Source: Hedera helix (Eukaryota > Streptophyta > Magnoliopsida > Apiales > Araliaceae). Taken from it: a stretch of DNA of 64,000 bases. The stretch is taken from positions 19,106,996 to 19,170,995 of the forward strand of contig OX359278.1 of NCBI GenBank assembly GCA_947179155.2, in the 5' to 3' direction. The notes below the pieces were generated by a model, which saw only the letters and a program-made list of their open reading frames with translations, did not search any database and was not told where the DNA came from. Of the stretch, positions 1 to 11,507 are shown piece after piece (the stretch's first letter is position 1; each line of letters opens with the position of its first letter). Both the position numbers and the translations under genes were made by a program.

Positions 1-707
1 TTATGGTGATGCGATTTAATTGGTGTTATGACAATACTTTTTTGTTTGACTTTAGAGAGCTTTTTTTTATACTTTTGGTTATATATGCAAAAGTCTTTCT
101 TTTGAATTTTTACATCTTTTTTTCCCTCATTGGATCCTCCAAATGGCTTGCAGTACTATCCTTTTTCCACAAGAAATACTTTTCATGGGTCATATTGATC
201 GATGGTTAGAGACACTGAAGGCAAATAAATGCTGCGAAACTTCTCATTCCGTTTTGTCAATAAAAGAAAGGTGTGTGGAATATGCGAAAACACTATATTA
301 CACAAATTTGAGCCCGCTATCTTCAATCAATTAATTACTCAAACCTGCCAAGAACTAATTTTAAGTTGGGAATGAGTAACACTCTAATGTTTGCCTAAAA
401 AATAAACTATGACTGAATTGAGAATCAATCTTTTTGTATTAATGGTTGGACTCTCAGTTCTATATGGAACTAAGAGTCCACAACAATTTAAAAAATTTCA
501 ATCTAAAAATATTGAATATAGTACTTAACTGTTATATTAATTACACCGTGCTTTCAGGCACGAGTTATCCCTAGTATATATATATTACTTAGTAAGTACA
601 CACAAGAGACGAGAGTGTAACTGCATAACAAGGAATTGATAAGCAAGACTCTGACCCACGCATATATAATATACATTATTATATTATTAAACACTATATA
701 TATATAT

Positions 708-739
<32 letters not shown>

Positions 740-925
740 TAATATATATTACATATATGTGTGAGTCATATGTATATAGACTAAACATCTCTAGTTTTAC
801 AGTAACATTGACACAATGTAAATTATTTACTGACACACATTAATATATATTATTTTGAAGACATCGTAAATTGCATCAGTGTGTGTGACTTGTGTCATTG
901 AGTGTGCAGTGTGCATCAGTACATG

Positions 926-973
<48 letters not shown>
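1..973. other. AT-rich intergenic DNA with microsatellites
   Basis: No gene is recognised here; the short open frames have no family resemblance. The stretch holds a strong hairpin at 448-479 (12 of 13 pairs, 5-base loop), a GATA microsatellite at about 711-739 and a TA microsatellite at about 927-971. The TA tract directly abuts the LTR that starts at 974. Confidence 0.7.
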
Positions 974-974
<1 letters not shown>

Positions 975-2337
975 GTAACGACCTCAAAATTCGACCCACT
1001 TTATTATCTTAATTTTCATGTTTATTTAACATTAATTTCCTTATATCCAAATTTCGGTCCGTTAATAAATCTTCAATCATTTCTTTAATCCAATAATTGA
1101 TCAACATAAAAATCAATAATTACCAAATATTTCAGTATAAAAATTTTTTTTCTTCTCAATCGTGGTATTAAAATATTAGAATATTTAAAATCTTACATCG
1201 TGATCCTAGTCCCTGGATCGCAACCTTTACTTTTTCTTTCTATTATCATTATTGTGAAACTCAATTAAGCTCAACATTCAAATTCAGTGTTGTTTATATC
1301 CAACCAATATTCTTTGTTTTATGATTCATCATTTAAACATAGCTATATAATCGTCTCTATCATATTAATCATCTTGAACATTTATAGTTCATAATATAAC
1401 TCTATTCGCCTTGTCTGGATCCCATTTATACATGCATACATTACGTCAATACAAATTTTGCAAACGTATCCATATTGAATCATAATATAAACATTTAATA
1501 CTAACGTTTACAACCTCTTTGAAAAATCCGTCTCTATATAATCTGATATTCGTGAAATTCATTTCTTAACCTGCAAAAATGTTTATTAAGCAAGTAATGA
1601 GCACAACGGCTCAGCAAGTTCAACAGTTTATACTTCACGTAACACATAGTTTAACATGCTCTGTGTGTGTCATACATTACGTGCTTGTGCTTCTACTATA
1701 TCAATATATCTCAAATCATTGCACAAAATACACATAGTTGTCATATTATCCACGTATCACATAACACATAATTTCTAAGCATTTGACAAGTATTTACATA
1801 TCATAACATGCAACATTTAATATTAAAGGATTGAAGAACTTGCCTGGATTGTGGCTTTAAATAATAATTACCCTTTTTATATTGCTTCTCGTGCAACCTA
1901 TGATCATAAATAATCAAATAATAATTATTTATCTCTTCATGATATTAATTTAATTACTTAATATCATATATAACGTAGTTAACCCAACCTGACGATTTAT
2001 TTTATGGTGGTTACTTATTAATTAATATAGTTAATTATATTAACCTCGTTCCTTCACTATATTAATTTAACTTAATATCAAATACATTCACTACGGACAA
2101 CCCGGCTTATCGGATAAATTTTAGCTTATTCAGTCGTCCAAATTTTCATTTATTCACTTTCTAACCTTTAAACTTAATGGATTAATATTTAAATATTAAT
2201 CCCCAATATTTAATATTTTTACAAAAATATTAAATTAAATGTCCAAACATCATTTCTATATTTTTAGTATTTTTCTATAATTTTCTATGATTTTTAAACA
2301 ATTTTTAAACATTTATTTCATTAAAAATCATTTATGA

Positions 2338-2480
2338 GGGCATTTTGGTAATTTCCGCGCCCTTAGGGATATGATCGGTATTTTCCGAAAAGTCCAGGGG
2401 CATTTTCGTAAATTCCGTGCGTCAAGGGACACGGTCGGTATTTGCCGGAAAGGCCAGGGGCACAATCGTCTTTTCCGCCA
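2338..2480. repeat. 60 bp tandem units inside the LTR
   Basis: Two full 60 bp units (2338-2397 and 2398-2457) and a partial third follow each other. Each begins GGGCATTTT or GGGCACAAT and has a second TCGGTATTTNCCG block. The block is much more GC-rich than the surrounding LTR and is absent from the related copy at 62213-64000. Confidence 0.75.
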
Positions 2481-3600
2481 AAAATTCAGTCGCGCATGGC
2501 GTGGCAGCCCCTTCTCCCGCTTCTACCAAACGACGTTGTTTGGAGCAACAGTCGCGCATTGCGCAGACGACCGAATTCGCGACCCAAAACGACGCCGTTT
2601 TGATCCCGCCTTCGACAAAATTGGCCGCGCGCAATGCGCGGCCCTCCTTTTTTTTTTTCTTCTTTCTTTTCCAGCCGGCAACAATACATCAACTTTTTCA
2701 AAGAAATCACCAATTTTGCTTAAATTTTTCACACATAATTGCTCCAAACATGATATAATTCATATATATACATCCATAAATTATTTAGAATAATTATTCT
2801 AATTATTTATTAATTTTTTTCCACAAATTTATTTATCACAAATAATATCAAAATAATTCAATTAAAAATGGTTTATACCTTCCAAGGCTTAATTTCTTCC
2901 TTTGATAGCCCCATGATTTTCTCTTCTCCCTTTTGTAGCCATGGCAGTTCGGGTGATGGTGATAATGGTCATGGCGGTGGTGGTTGGAAGGATAAAATAA
3001 GAAAGTTTTGTTTTATTTTCTTTTTCTTTAATTTTCTTTCCTTTTTCATTGCTTCTTTTCCTTTTATAAGCAAAGACAATTAATCATTTTGAATAAAACA
3101 AAAAGTCCACCAACTCTCTCTCATGCCAACGGACCAACCGACCTTAGCAAATTTCTCGAACGTTCCAAAATAGCATGCAAATTAATGAATTTAATACATT
3201 ACGTAGTTATTACGTGTAATAAATATTTTATGTAATGTACATAAAATATTTATTTTAATTCACTAAAAATCATAAATTGATTTATGAGTAATATTAATAC
3301 CTTTTTCGGTATTTTACATGACAAATTTTTTACACGCATAATGCCATGCATGTAGTTATTTGAGGTAATTTATACCTCCAAAAATCATAAATTAATACAT
3401 ATAGCATATAAAAATTATTTTTCATAATTTTTCACTTCGTTTCTTGCACAACATGTTACATTAACATGTTCACATTTTTGAAATATTATCTTTCATAACA
3501 GTCATAACAATTCAGTTATGCATAAACATAATTTTTAATGAATTAAAACATTCCCTTTTTTCTTATTTAATTTCATTTCTTTACATTTCACATTAACTTT

Positions 3601-3840
3601 TCTTATATAAATTATATAATTTATTATTATATAATTTATATAATTACTTTATCCTTATAATTTTTATTTTATACAAAACACAATTTATAAAATTTTCCTT
3701 CCATCCTTAAATACCTTAATCCTCTTATATAAATTATATAATTATTCCTATATAATTTATATAATTATTAATTTCTTCCTTAATATTTACTTAAATTCCC
3801 TTATATAAATTATATACATTCTTCTTATACAATTTATAAA
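3601..3840. repeat. Cluster of TATAAATTATATAA-type palindromes
   Basis: Several inverted copies of AATTATATAAATTATATAA-like sequence alternate with their complements, each pair able to fold into an AT hairpin. A matching cluster occurs in the opposite-strand LTR copy at about 62740-62950, so it is part of the element rather than random AT richness. Confidence 0.65.
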
Positions 3841-4368
3841 AATTCCTTCTTTTCTTAAAAATTTGTAAACCTTCACCATAAATATTAATTAAATCTAAAA
3901 TCAATATTTCAAATTTTTATCAACTTCCTCATTCACTTTTATTTAACTTTCGGATTAATTCAATTATTAATCCCTTAATTTTCATAATTAATAACATTTA
4001 ATTTATAACAATTAAACAAGCATACATATATACATATTTAATTCATATTTCTCACATTTCCACATAACTTCATTTAATTTTATAATTTCTGCACTTCCAC
4101 CATAATTTAATTGTACAACTTATTGCACATTTACATATAATTTCTCTTATTCTTCATAAATTGTTTTTTAAACAATTTATTTACTTTTTAATTATTTTAA
4201 TTCCATACAAATTGTCACCATCTTGGCACATATTTAATTTACCAATTAAATTCTTTCAGACACTTTAAATCACTTACAGCATAACTAATTTAAACAACTT
4301 TGATAATTTTATCAATTAAATTCTCATTTAATATTATTAAAGAAATCCTGGAAATTCGGATCCTCACA

Positions 4369-4383
4369 CTCTTCCCCCCTTAA
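4369..4383 (-). other. Polypurine tract of the long-LTR element
   Basis: On the minus strand this is TTAAGGGGGGAAGAG followed directly by the LTR start TGTGAGG. A purine run at this place primes plus-strand DNA synthesis in LTR retroelements. A nearly identical tract precedes the LTR at 31344. Confidence 0.85.
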
Positions 4384-7310
4384 CAGGATTCCGTCATCGG
4401 AATCATAATTGTCGTAATAATCATACGTATTTCATTTATAGCGCCTTGCTATACTTTTATATTGCTGAATAAACCCAATCCATAATAATCATAACTTACC
4501 TATTAATATCCATAACTCACAGCTTTAACAAATGACATCATACCGATCGTAACAGTCGGGATATTAAATTCTTAACTCAATTCACAATTTCTTTGTAATA
4601 CCACATTTCATATTTCTCTAAAAAATTTTATTAATAAAACTTTAACTCGTTTCTTGATATACTTATCAAGATAGTTTCTTATTTTCTGAAAAATTTCCTT
4701 CCTTTTAACCATACATCTCCTTACTCCATTCACTTATTTCATACCCTCTATCGCACATCATTTATACTCTACACATTCGTCCTTCTTTTCTTAATTCATA
4801 TAAATCTTCTTCACATTTCATAATACCTTCTATCATTCAACACTAGATTTTAAATGCTAACATTTACTTAATTTTATCATAATCTTTATTTGGAATTATT
4901 TTTTTAAAATCTTGGGTGTCACATTCACCCCTCCTTCATAAAATTTCGTCCTCGAAATTTCTATGTACTCATACCTCATAATTTCTTAACATTTATTCCA
5001 CATATCTTTATTTCCTTCCTTTCTCGCCGTCATTGGACATTGCAATTTTCTAATCCATCACATTTCATAATTTCTTTACTTCGCAATTATTGCTTCCATT
5101 ATCACTCTTAATCAAATAATACTAACCCATCCTACCATCCAATCTTTATAAGAGTAGAGGAATAATAAAACTTTTCGTAGTATGCTGAATGAACTTTTAT
5201 CCCGGTTAACAGTATTTTACTCCCAGAGTACCTCATACTGCAACCCATTAAAATAATGAATTTTCATAACATTCTGAATATGATCCCGGTTTACAGTACT
5301 TCGCTCCCCGAGTACCTCATACTGCAAACCCTGACAGTGGATGAGTCTGTCATTAAAATGATGGATGTTTCACCATACATGTGTTTCTTATGCCAGGTGA
5401 TCATTTGATCAACCTGCAACATTCTTAATCTTTTTGTTCATCTCAGCCTTAGAATTCATTCGAAAATAATTTAATTAGTTATAGCTTTCAAAGAATACGA
5501 ATTCAATAAACATATTTCAAAATTTGTCTAGCTGAATCAAATAGCTTAGACTTGTATTTCTTCAACGCTTTTCTAGCCAGTTCAATTAGCATAGACTTCC
5601 TTTTAACACTTTATAACTCGCAGAAATTTTTAAAACATTCATCATGTCAAAACTCTTCAAAACGTCTAGCCGAGTCAAATGAGATTGACTTATAGCTTTG
5701 ACATACCTTCATAAATCAAAATCATTTATGACTTCATGTTACCGCATCATTTTGACAGTCTGTTGAGAATTCAGTCGTTAATAATTCCTACACCATACTT
5801 TATGGTATCGAATCACTTATGACGAAATAGTACCACACCGTCTCAACAACACGTTGAGCATTCTGTCATTCATCACAACTACACCGGGCTAAAAGGTGCA
5901 TGGATGATTCTTTTAAAATATATTTTGATGTAAAAACATTTTTGTCTAGCCAAAACAAGTAGCATAGACACTTTTTAGATTGCTTAGAAAAATTTCATTT
6001 ATATTTTTCAAAACACATTCATGCCAAATTAGCTTGAGGCCAAAAATTTCGAAGTCTAGCAAAGCTAGAAGAATGGGAATATCCTAAATTCCCTAACATT
6101 CACCTTCTGCTTCTTTACTTAATTACTAAGTTAATTGCTAGGACTATTATTATTTATCATGTTAGAATTTTCTATCTACTCCAACTTTGTTATACCCCCG
6201 TATAGTTCATCAAACTTACCACACATTATGAGTCTAGGAACTTACCACAAGAATATAAGTTTTAAAGCTTGTCCTAGCAATATGTAGTCTGAGAACAAAT
6301 CAAAGACTATCCATATGCTGAGGGGCTCAAAACATACCATACGATTATGAGTCATGGACTTACCATATGTATGAGTTTTAAGAACTCGTGCCTAAATATT
6401 ATTACCTATCAAAAACTGCTAACGCAACTCTAAAATTTCAATGATTATCACATAGTAACTAAGGAAACACAAATCCCCTTCCCATACAAAGAATTGTGCA
6501 ACTCAGTCACCACGTGAGTTCTCAATTGAAATTTCGTACCCAAGCTTTCTACCCCCTTATCATAACCTTTCTGTCATTCATGTCTCATCATTCTCTGAAT
6601 TCTTCTTGTACTATTTCATGGTACCATATCTCTTTATAGCATCAAGTTATACCTTGTTGACCATTAACAGGTCTTTCTATTATTTCACATTCTCACTTGA
6701 TCCCATCATGACCTTGCTTTACAATCCATTCCTTACTCGCTTTCCTTATCTTGTGATTGTATCGTAGTACGATCCTCTTACTGTTCTTGATCATATTATG
6801 ATCTCTTGCTATGCTCTTTAGATTACCTTTCATCTTTTTTGCTTAAATCAGGTGTCCCCTGATTTTCTTTGAGATTCATCTTTGAATCATTTCAAATATT
6901 CTTTCAGATTTATTCTTAATTAATCTTATGAATTTTCTTAATTCCTTATCTTTATTCAAATCTTTTCGTAACATCTTTATCTCTTTCTTATATTCTTATA
7001 TTTTTCATATTTCCTTTACTTTAGCCAATATCTGAGAACATCTTTCTTAACTTATATCTTTCCATTCTAATCCCCCCATGTTCATCAAACTTATCACGTA
7101 TTTGGACTCAGGAACTTACCATAATCATATGGTTGAGGAGCTTGTCTTAGTCAGGCCATAGTCGCCCATTCGCGAAAAGGGCTCCACCATATAATCATGA
7201 GTCTCGAGTTTACCATACGCTTGAGTTTTCAGAACACTCAACTAACCGTACTCTTTTCTTACTTTAGATTATAGCCTAAGGTATTATTTACCGAAGGTTT
7301 ATAACCTCTA

Positions 7311-7322
7311 GCTCTGATACCA
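7311..7322 (-). other. Primer binding site, initiator tRNA-Met type
   Basis: On the minus strand the 12 bases are TGGTATCAGAGC, the usual plant site for the initiator methionine tRNA. It lies two bases from the LTR end (7325). Together with the polypurine tract at 4369 it fixes the element as minus strand. Confidence 0.9.
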
Positions 7323-7324
7323 AT

Positions 7325-7984
7325 TGTAACGACCCCGAAATTCGACCCACTTTATTATCTTAATTGTCATGTTTATTTAACATTAATTTCCTTATGTCTA
7401 AATTTCGGTCCGTTAATAAATCTTCAATCGTTTCTTTAATCCAATAATTGATCAACATAAAAATCAATAATTACCAAATATTTCGGTATATATATTTTTT
7501 TCTCAATCGTGGTATTAAAATATTAGAATATTTAAAATCTTACATCGTGATCCTAGTCCCTGGATCGCAACCTTTACTTTTTCTTTCTATTATCATTATT
7601 GTGAAACTCAATTAAGCTCAACATTCAAATTCAGTGTTGTTTATATCCAACCAATATTCTTTGTTTCATGATTCATCATTTAAACATAGCTATATAATCG
7701 TCTCTATCATATTAATCATCTTGAACATTTATAGTTCATAATATAACTCTATTTGCCCTGTCTGGATCCCATTTATACATGCATACATTACGTCAATACA
7801 AATTTTGCAAACGTATCCATATTGAATCATAATATAAACATTTAATACTAACGTTTACAACCTCTTTGGAAAATCCGTCTCTATATAATCTGATATTCGT
7901 GAAATTCATTTCTTAACCTGCAAAAATGTTTATTAAGCAAGTAATGAGCACAACGGCTCAACAAGTACAACAGTTTATACTTCA
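7325..7984 (-). mobile_element. Truncated 5' LTR
   Basis: This matches 974-1636 with about 2 percent differences and starts at the plus-strand TGTAACGACC boundary. The match stops abruptly after TATACTTCA near 7984. Only about a fifth of the 3.4 kb LTR is left; the following sequence is unrelated to the LTR copy at 1637 onward. Confidence 0.85.
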
Positions 7985-8838
7985 TTTCAGTATGTACAAT
8001 GAGCCTAAATATAAAGGGCCCATTGCACATGCTGAAATGACAGCATGCAATTGGCCTAGGGCACCACGTGTCAATGCCCCAGGAGCTAGAGGTTGGCCAC
8101 CTCTTGCTTTTCCTTTGCACTTCCTGCTGCAAGCATAAAAAAGATAGAATTGAACCTTTTTTCTTAATTAAAGTTAACTATTTAAAAACTCAACCATTTT
8201 GACTTTAACTCTCAAAATGTCAACTCTAATACCAACTCATGTTTATAGTTGATTCTTATTAAAATTGACGTCCCGATCCATGGTGCTGTCCATTTAATTA
8301 AATTCATCTTGGAATTAATAGTTTGACTTTTTATCTATAAAGTCAACTGTTGACCATAAAAGTCAACTTTTTCGACTTTACAATTATTTTTTTTACTAAA
8401 TTTGATGTTCTAGACTCAACGATGAAGTCCACATTTTAAATTTTTTATCCCGAAGTCAAATTAGAATTATCAACCCTTAGGGCATTTTGGTCTATTTCTA
8501 TCAAAATCCCAACTCGTCTCATTTAACCTATTTACATCGCTCTAAATCCACCCAGAACATTTATTCCACCACTCAATACTCTGATTCGTTGAAATTACGA
8601 CAATCGATCGTCTGAGCCTATACAAACCCTAATCATTAACCGACTTAGGATTTTTGATTGATAATTCTCCATTCACTCTATTTACTATTATAATAATCGT
8701 TCTTCATCATTATTACATCATAATTATATAATACAATCGATTTAGGCCTAGAATATTATGTTATAATTATGAAATACAAAAACAAAGTGTGGTCCCATTT
8801 TTTTGACTATATTTATTGATTATCTAAAAGCTCTATCA

Positions 8839-8876
<38 letters not shown>

Positions 8877-8951
8877 AAAATTAAGGTTATGGTTGCCTTG
8901 TACAACCTTAACACACACGCGCGTGCACGCGCGCGCGCGCGCACACATATA
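7985..8951. other. Unassigned repeat-like DNA with microsatellites
   Basis: No gene is seen. Sequence from 7985 replaces the rest of the truncated LTR. Around 8480 there is a GGGCATTTTGGTC phrase of the kind common in plant LTRs, so this may be LTR-derived. A GA microsatellite lies at about 8843-8874 and an alternating CA/CG tract at about 8910-8946. Confidence 0.5.
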
Positions 8952-10246
8952 TAGGGAGTGATCCATAGTAAGTAGTTGTTATGGACCAAAAAATGGCAGT
9001 ATACACCATCTATACCATTGAAAATAATAAGGAATGACTAGGATTAATTAGAAACTGAAAATCAACGTCCGTTATTGTTAATAATGGACGTTGAAAAATA
9101 TTATACCCACCCACTACTAATAGTATCATATGTTGATTAGAAAGCCGAACCTTAAATCCTAAATCAAAAAGCTAAACCCTGAACCTTAGAAACTAAACCC
9201 TAAACCCTAAAAACTAACACTACAAAAAATAGGCTTAAATATAATAGAATTATATTTGATGGAAGTATTTTCATCGGAATTAAACTGTTCTCGACGGAAT
9301 AGCTTGTCGGGTCTGTCAGATTTAAGATTTTTCATCAGAAATTCCGTCGAGGTTATGCCTTTTGGCAATGACGCTAAAATTCCCGCGTGCAACAATTTAT
9401 TTCTGACATAATTCTGTCAAAGATATATTTATTTTCGACATAATTAATTTTGACAAATTCTATCGGAAGAACTCTTTTTTTTACTAACCCGAGACTGGGT
9501 CTCTTCTTCTTCAATTTTCTTTTCCTTTCGGTGCCGCTACTTTCTTCTCTCCTGCCACAGCTCTTCCTTTTCTGATCGTTTCTTCTCCAGTTTTATTCTC
9601 TTATGTAAGGTTAGTTAGAACTGGGTACCCTTAAAACCCCAATTTATCTTCATATAATTAAACCCATACATTTTAGATATAGTGCGATAGATATATGGCA
9701 TTACGACAGTGGTTCTTGGCGGTACTGGCGGCATAATTTGGTACTGGTAGCAGAAGTGGCATAATTTTTAGATCTAGTTCTCATGTGCCTGTCGAAAATA
9801 AATTTCATCGGACATAAGGCCGTCAGATTTAATTCTCGACCAACTTTCTGATGGAACTATTCCCAATCAGGTTCTATTCGACTGAATTTTTGACGGAATA
9901 TTCCATCAAAAATATACTATTTACGACATAATAGGACTATTTTCGACAGAATATTCCGTCGAAATAAAGTTTTTTTCTTGTAGTATAAATCTTAAACTCT
10001 GGAAACTCAGTACTGGAATTGGATGTAGCTGTGAGATTGAGCTTTCTGATTAATAATTTAGGGTTTGGCTGATTAGTGTTCGATATTATTAATAGCAGAA
10101 CGGTATACAAATTTTAAACATCCACTACTAATAATAGTGGACGTCGAGTTTTAGTTTCTAATCCTAGTCGTTTCTTCTTGTTTTCAAAGGTGTAGATGGT
10201 GTATACCAGTTTTTGGTTCATAACAACCACTTGCTACGGATCTTTT

Positions 10247-10251
<5 letters not shown>
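8952..10251. mobile_element. Non-autonomous MULE-like element with ~145 bp TIRs
   Basis: The left end starts TAGGGAGTGATCCATAGTAA and the right end is its imperfect inverse, ending CGGATCTTTTCCCTA. The inverted match runs for about 145 bp and includes the phrases TATACACCATCTA and GACTAGGATTA. Both ends sit in TA-rich tracts, so the target duplication cannot be defined. The tip resembles that of the large MULE at 10282-27862 (GGG..ATGATCCATAG). No transposase is present. A CACTA element is inserted at 9218. Confidence 0.7.
9218..9985. mobile_element. Small non-autonomous CACTA (En/Spm) element
   Basis: The left end is CACTACAAAAAATAGG and the right end is the inverse, TTTTTTCTTGTAGTA (one base off TAGTG). 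A 3 bp TAA duplication flanks both ends (9215-9217 and 9986-9988), as expected for CACTA transposons. Subterminal regions carry many copies of TTCCGTCGA / TCGACGGAA-type repeats, typical transposase binding sites. At 768 bp it has no coding capacity and depends on an autonomous partner. Confidence 0.85.
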
Positions 10252-10281
<30 letters not shown>

Positions 10282-10284
<3 letters not shown>

Positions 10285-10732
10285 GTAACGATCCATAGCT
10301 AATGTTTACCAAGTGAACTTTTCTAGCAAATGCATCTAAGACCATTGACAAAATGATCTAACGGTCTAATATATATATTTATGGGTAATGATCCATAGCT
10401 AATGTTTGCCAAGTGAACTTTTCTAGCAAATGCATCTAAGACCATTGACAAAATGATCTAACGGTCTAATATAGTCCCAGTCGTTACATGTAATAGTGGA
10501 TAGAAAAAAAAATTAAAAACTTTAGTCCACGACCGCTACCTTAGATAATGGATGACATTTGTAACAACACATGGAAGACCCACCCAGTCGCTTGACCTAA
10601 CTGTTACCTTAGATAATGGCACGAGAAAGCTTTGTCATTTTGAAACAAATCCCAGCCGCTACCCTTGATAGCGGCCTGCTTTACGTCGTTGTTTTAGTAA
10701 CCCTAAATAACCCTAAACATCTAAATTTGCTA
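10282..10732 (+). repeat. Left MULE TIR with duplicated tip
   Basis: The first ~90 bp of the TIR occur twice, at 10282-10372 and again from 10383, separated by a short AT tract. The second copy continues into the full TIR that matches the right end. The duplication is absent at the right end. Confidence 0.8.
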
Positions 10733-10910
10733 AGCATCAAACTATTGTTGGATCAAAACGGTTGTTGCCGCCGCTATATTGTGAAGTAAGAAGGAGAAGA
10801 TCAACAAAAAAATTGCCATACTCTTGCACATAACAACCGATTTCTGCAATATTGATTCAACTTGCAAGTAAGGTTTATTTTGACCGAATATTTTGTTATA
10901 GAATGTTTGC

Positions 10911-11487
10911 TATGTTGAATTTATTTATGAAATAATTTTTTTTTTTTTTTACAAATTTGGTAAAGCAAATTATTAAACTAATTAGTATTATATTGTATAA
11001 TGTTAGTGTATGGTGTTGTTGATTGAATTTTTTTTATGAAATATAATTAGAAAATAATATACCAATTTGATACAAAAAAAATTAAATTAATTAGTACTAT
11101 ATAGTATAGTGTTAGTGTATGGTGTTGTTAATTGAGAATTTTTTATGAAATATATTTATGAAAATAATATACCAATTTGATACCAAAAAAATTAAATTAA
11201 TTAGTATTATATAGTATAACGGCAGTGTATGGTGTTTTTGATTGGAATTTTTTTATGAAATATATTTATGAAAATAATATACCAATTTGATGCAAAAAAA
11301 AATTAAATTAATTAGTACTATATAGTATAATGATAGTGTACAGTGTTTTTGATTGAAAACTTATTTATGAAATATATGTTTGAAAGAAAAATACAAATTT
11401 GACGCAAAAAAATATTAAATTAGTTACTAATATATAGTATAATGGCAGTGTATGGTGTTTTTGATTGGAAAAATTGTTTTGTATTTT
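10911..11487. repeat. ~110 bp tandem repeat, about five copies
   Basis: Each unit contains TTTATGAAATAT, ATACCAATTTGAT, TTAAATTAATTAGTA and the phrase GTGTATGGTGTT. The last phrase falls at about 11006, 11115, 11225, 11336 and 11448, a spacing of 109 to 112 bp. The array ends at a polypyrimidine-TTATTATAG acceptor-like site just before the PMD start, so it probably lies in a 5' leader intron. Confidence 0.85.
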
Positions 11488-11507
11488 TTTTTTATTATAG
11501 GTCAAAT

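Larger units (their letters stand above)
974..4368 (-). mobile_element. 3' LTR (3.4 kb) of a minus-strand long-LTR retroelement
   Basis: Read on the minus strand the repeat starts TGTGAGGATCC at 4368 and ends GGTCGTTACA at 974, giving the TG...CA ends of an LTR. A polypurine tract sits immediately upstream of its minus-strand start (4369-4383). Its last ~660 bp recurs at 7325-7984 next to a primer binding site. Most of the rest recurs in opposite orientation at 62213-64000, which confirms that the long unit is one repeat. Over the shared 660 bp the two LTRs differ by roughly 2 percent by eye, so the insertion is fairly young. The LTR includes a GC-rich block near 2340-2660 with 60 bp repeats. 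No protein domain is recognised in it. Confidence 0.85.
4369..7324 (-). mobile_element. Non-coding interior of the long-LTR element
   Basis: The ~3 kb between the two LTRs has no open frame with gag, protease, reverse transcriptase or integrase motifs on either strand, so the element appears non-autonomous. It contains internal repeats: two copies of a block with CCCGG(T)TAACAG and GAGTACCTCATACTGCAA (5211 and 5285), several GTCTAGC-led blocks (5528 to 6060), and a duplicated block that starts with CATCAAACTTA (6208 and 7085). This layout, long LTRs with a conserved PBS and PPT but an interior without genes, resembles LARD-type derivatives, though LARD LTRs and interiors are usually longer. 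Confidence 0.7.

Noticed and set aside
2371..2793. 140-codon frame and its antisense partners
   Set aside because: They come from the GC-rich 60 bp repeat block of an LTR, have overlapping alternatives in several frames and no motif.
7881..8138. Overlapping sense and antisense frames at the truncated LTR
   Set aside because: They cross the LTR truncation point and show no protein family feature.
9190..9216. Telomere-like AAACCCT repeats
   Set aside because: Only about two clean units with degenerate neighbours inside a transposon; too short to call an interstitial telomere.
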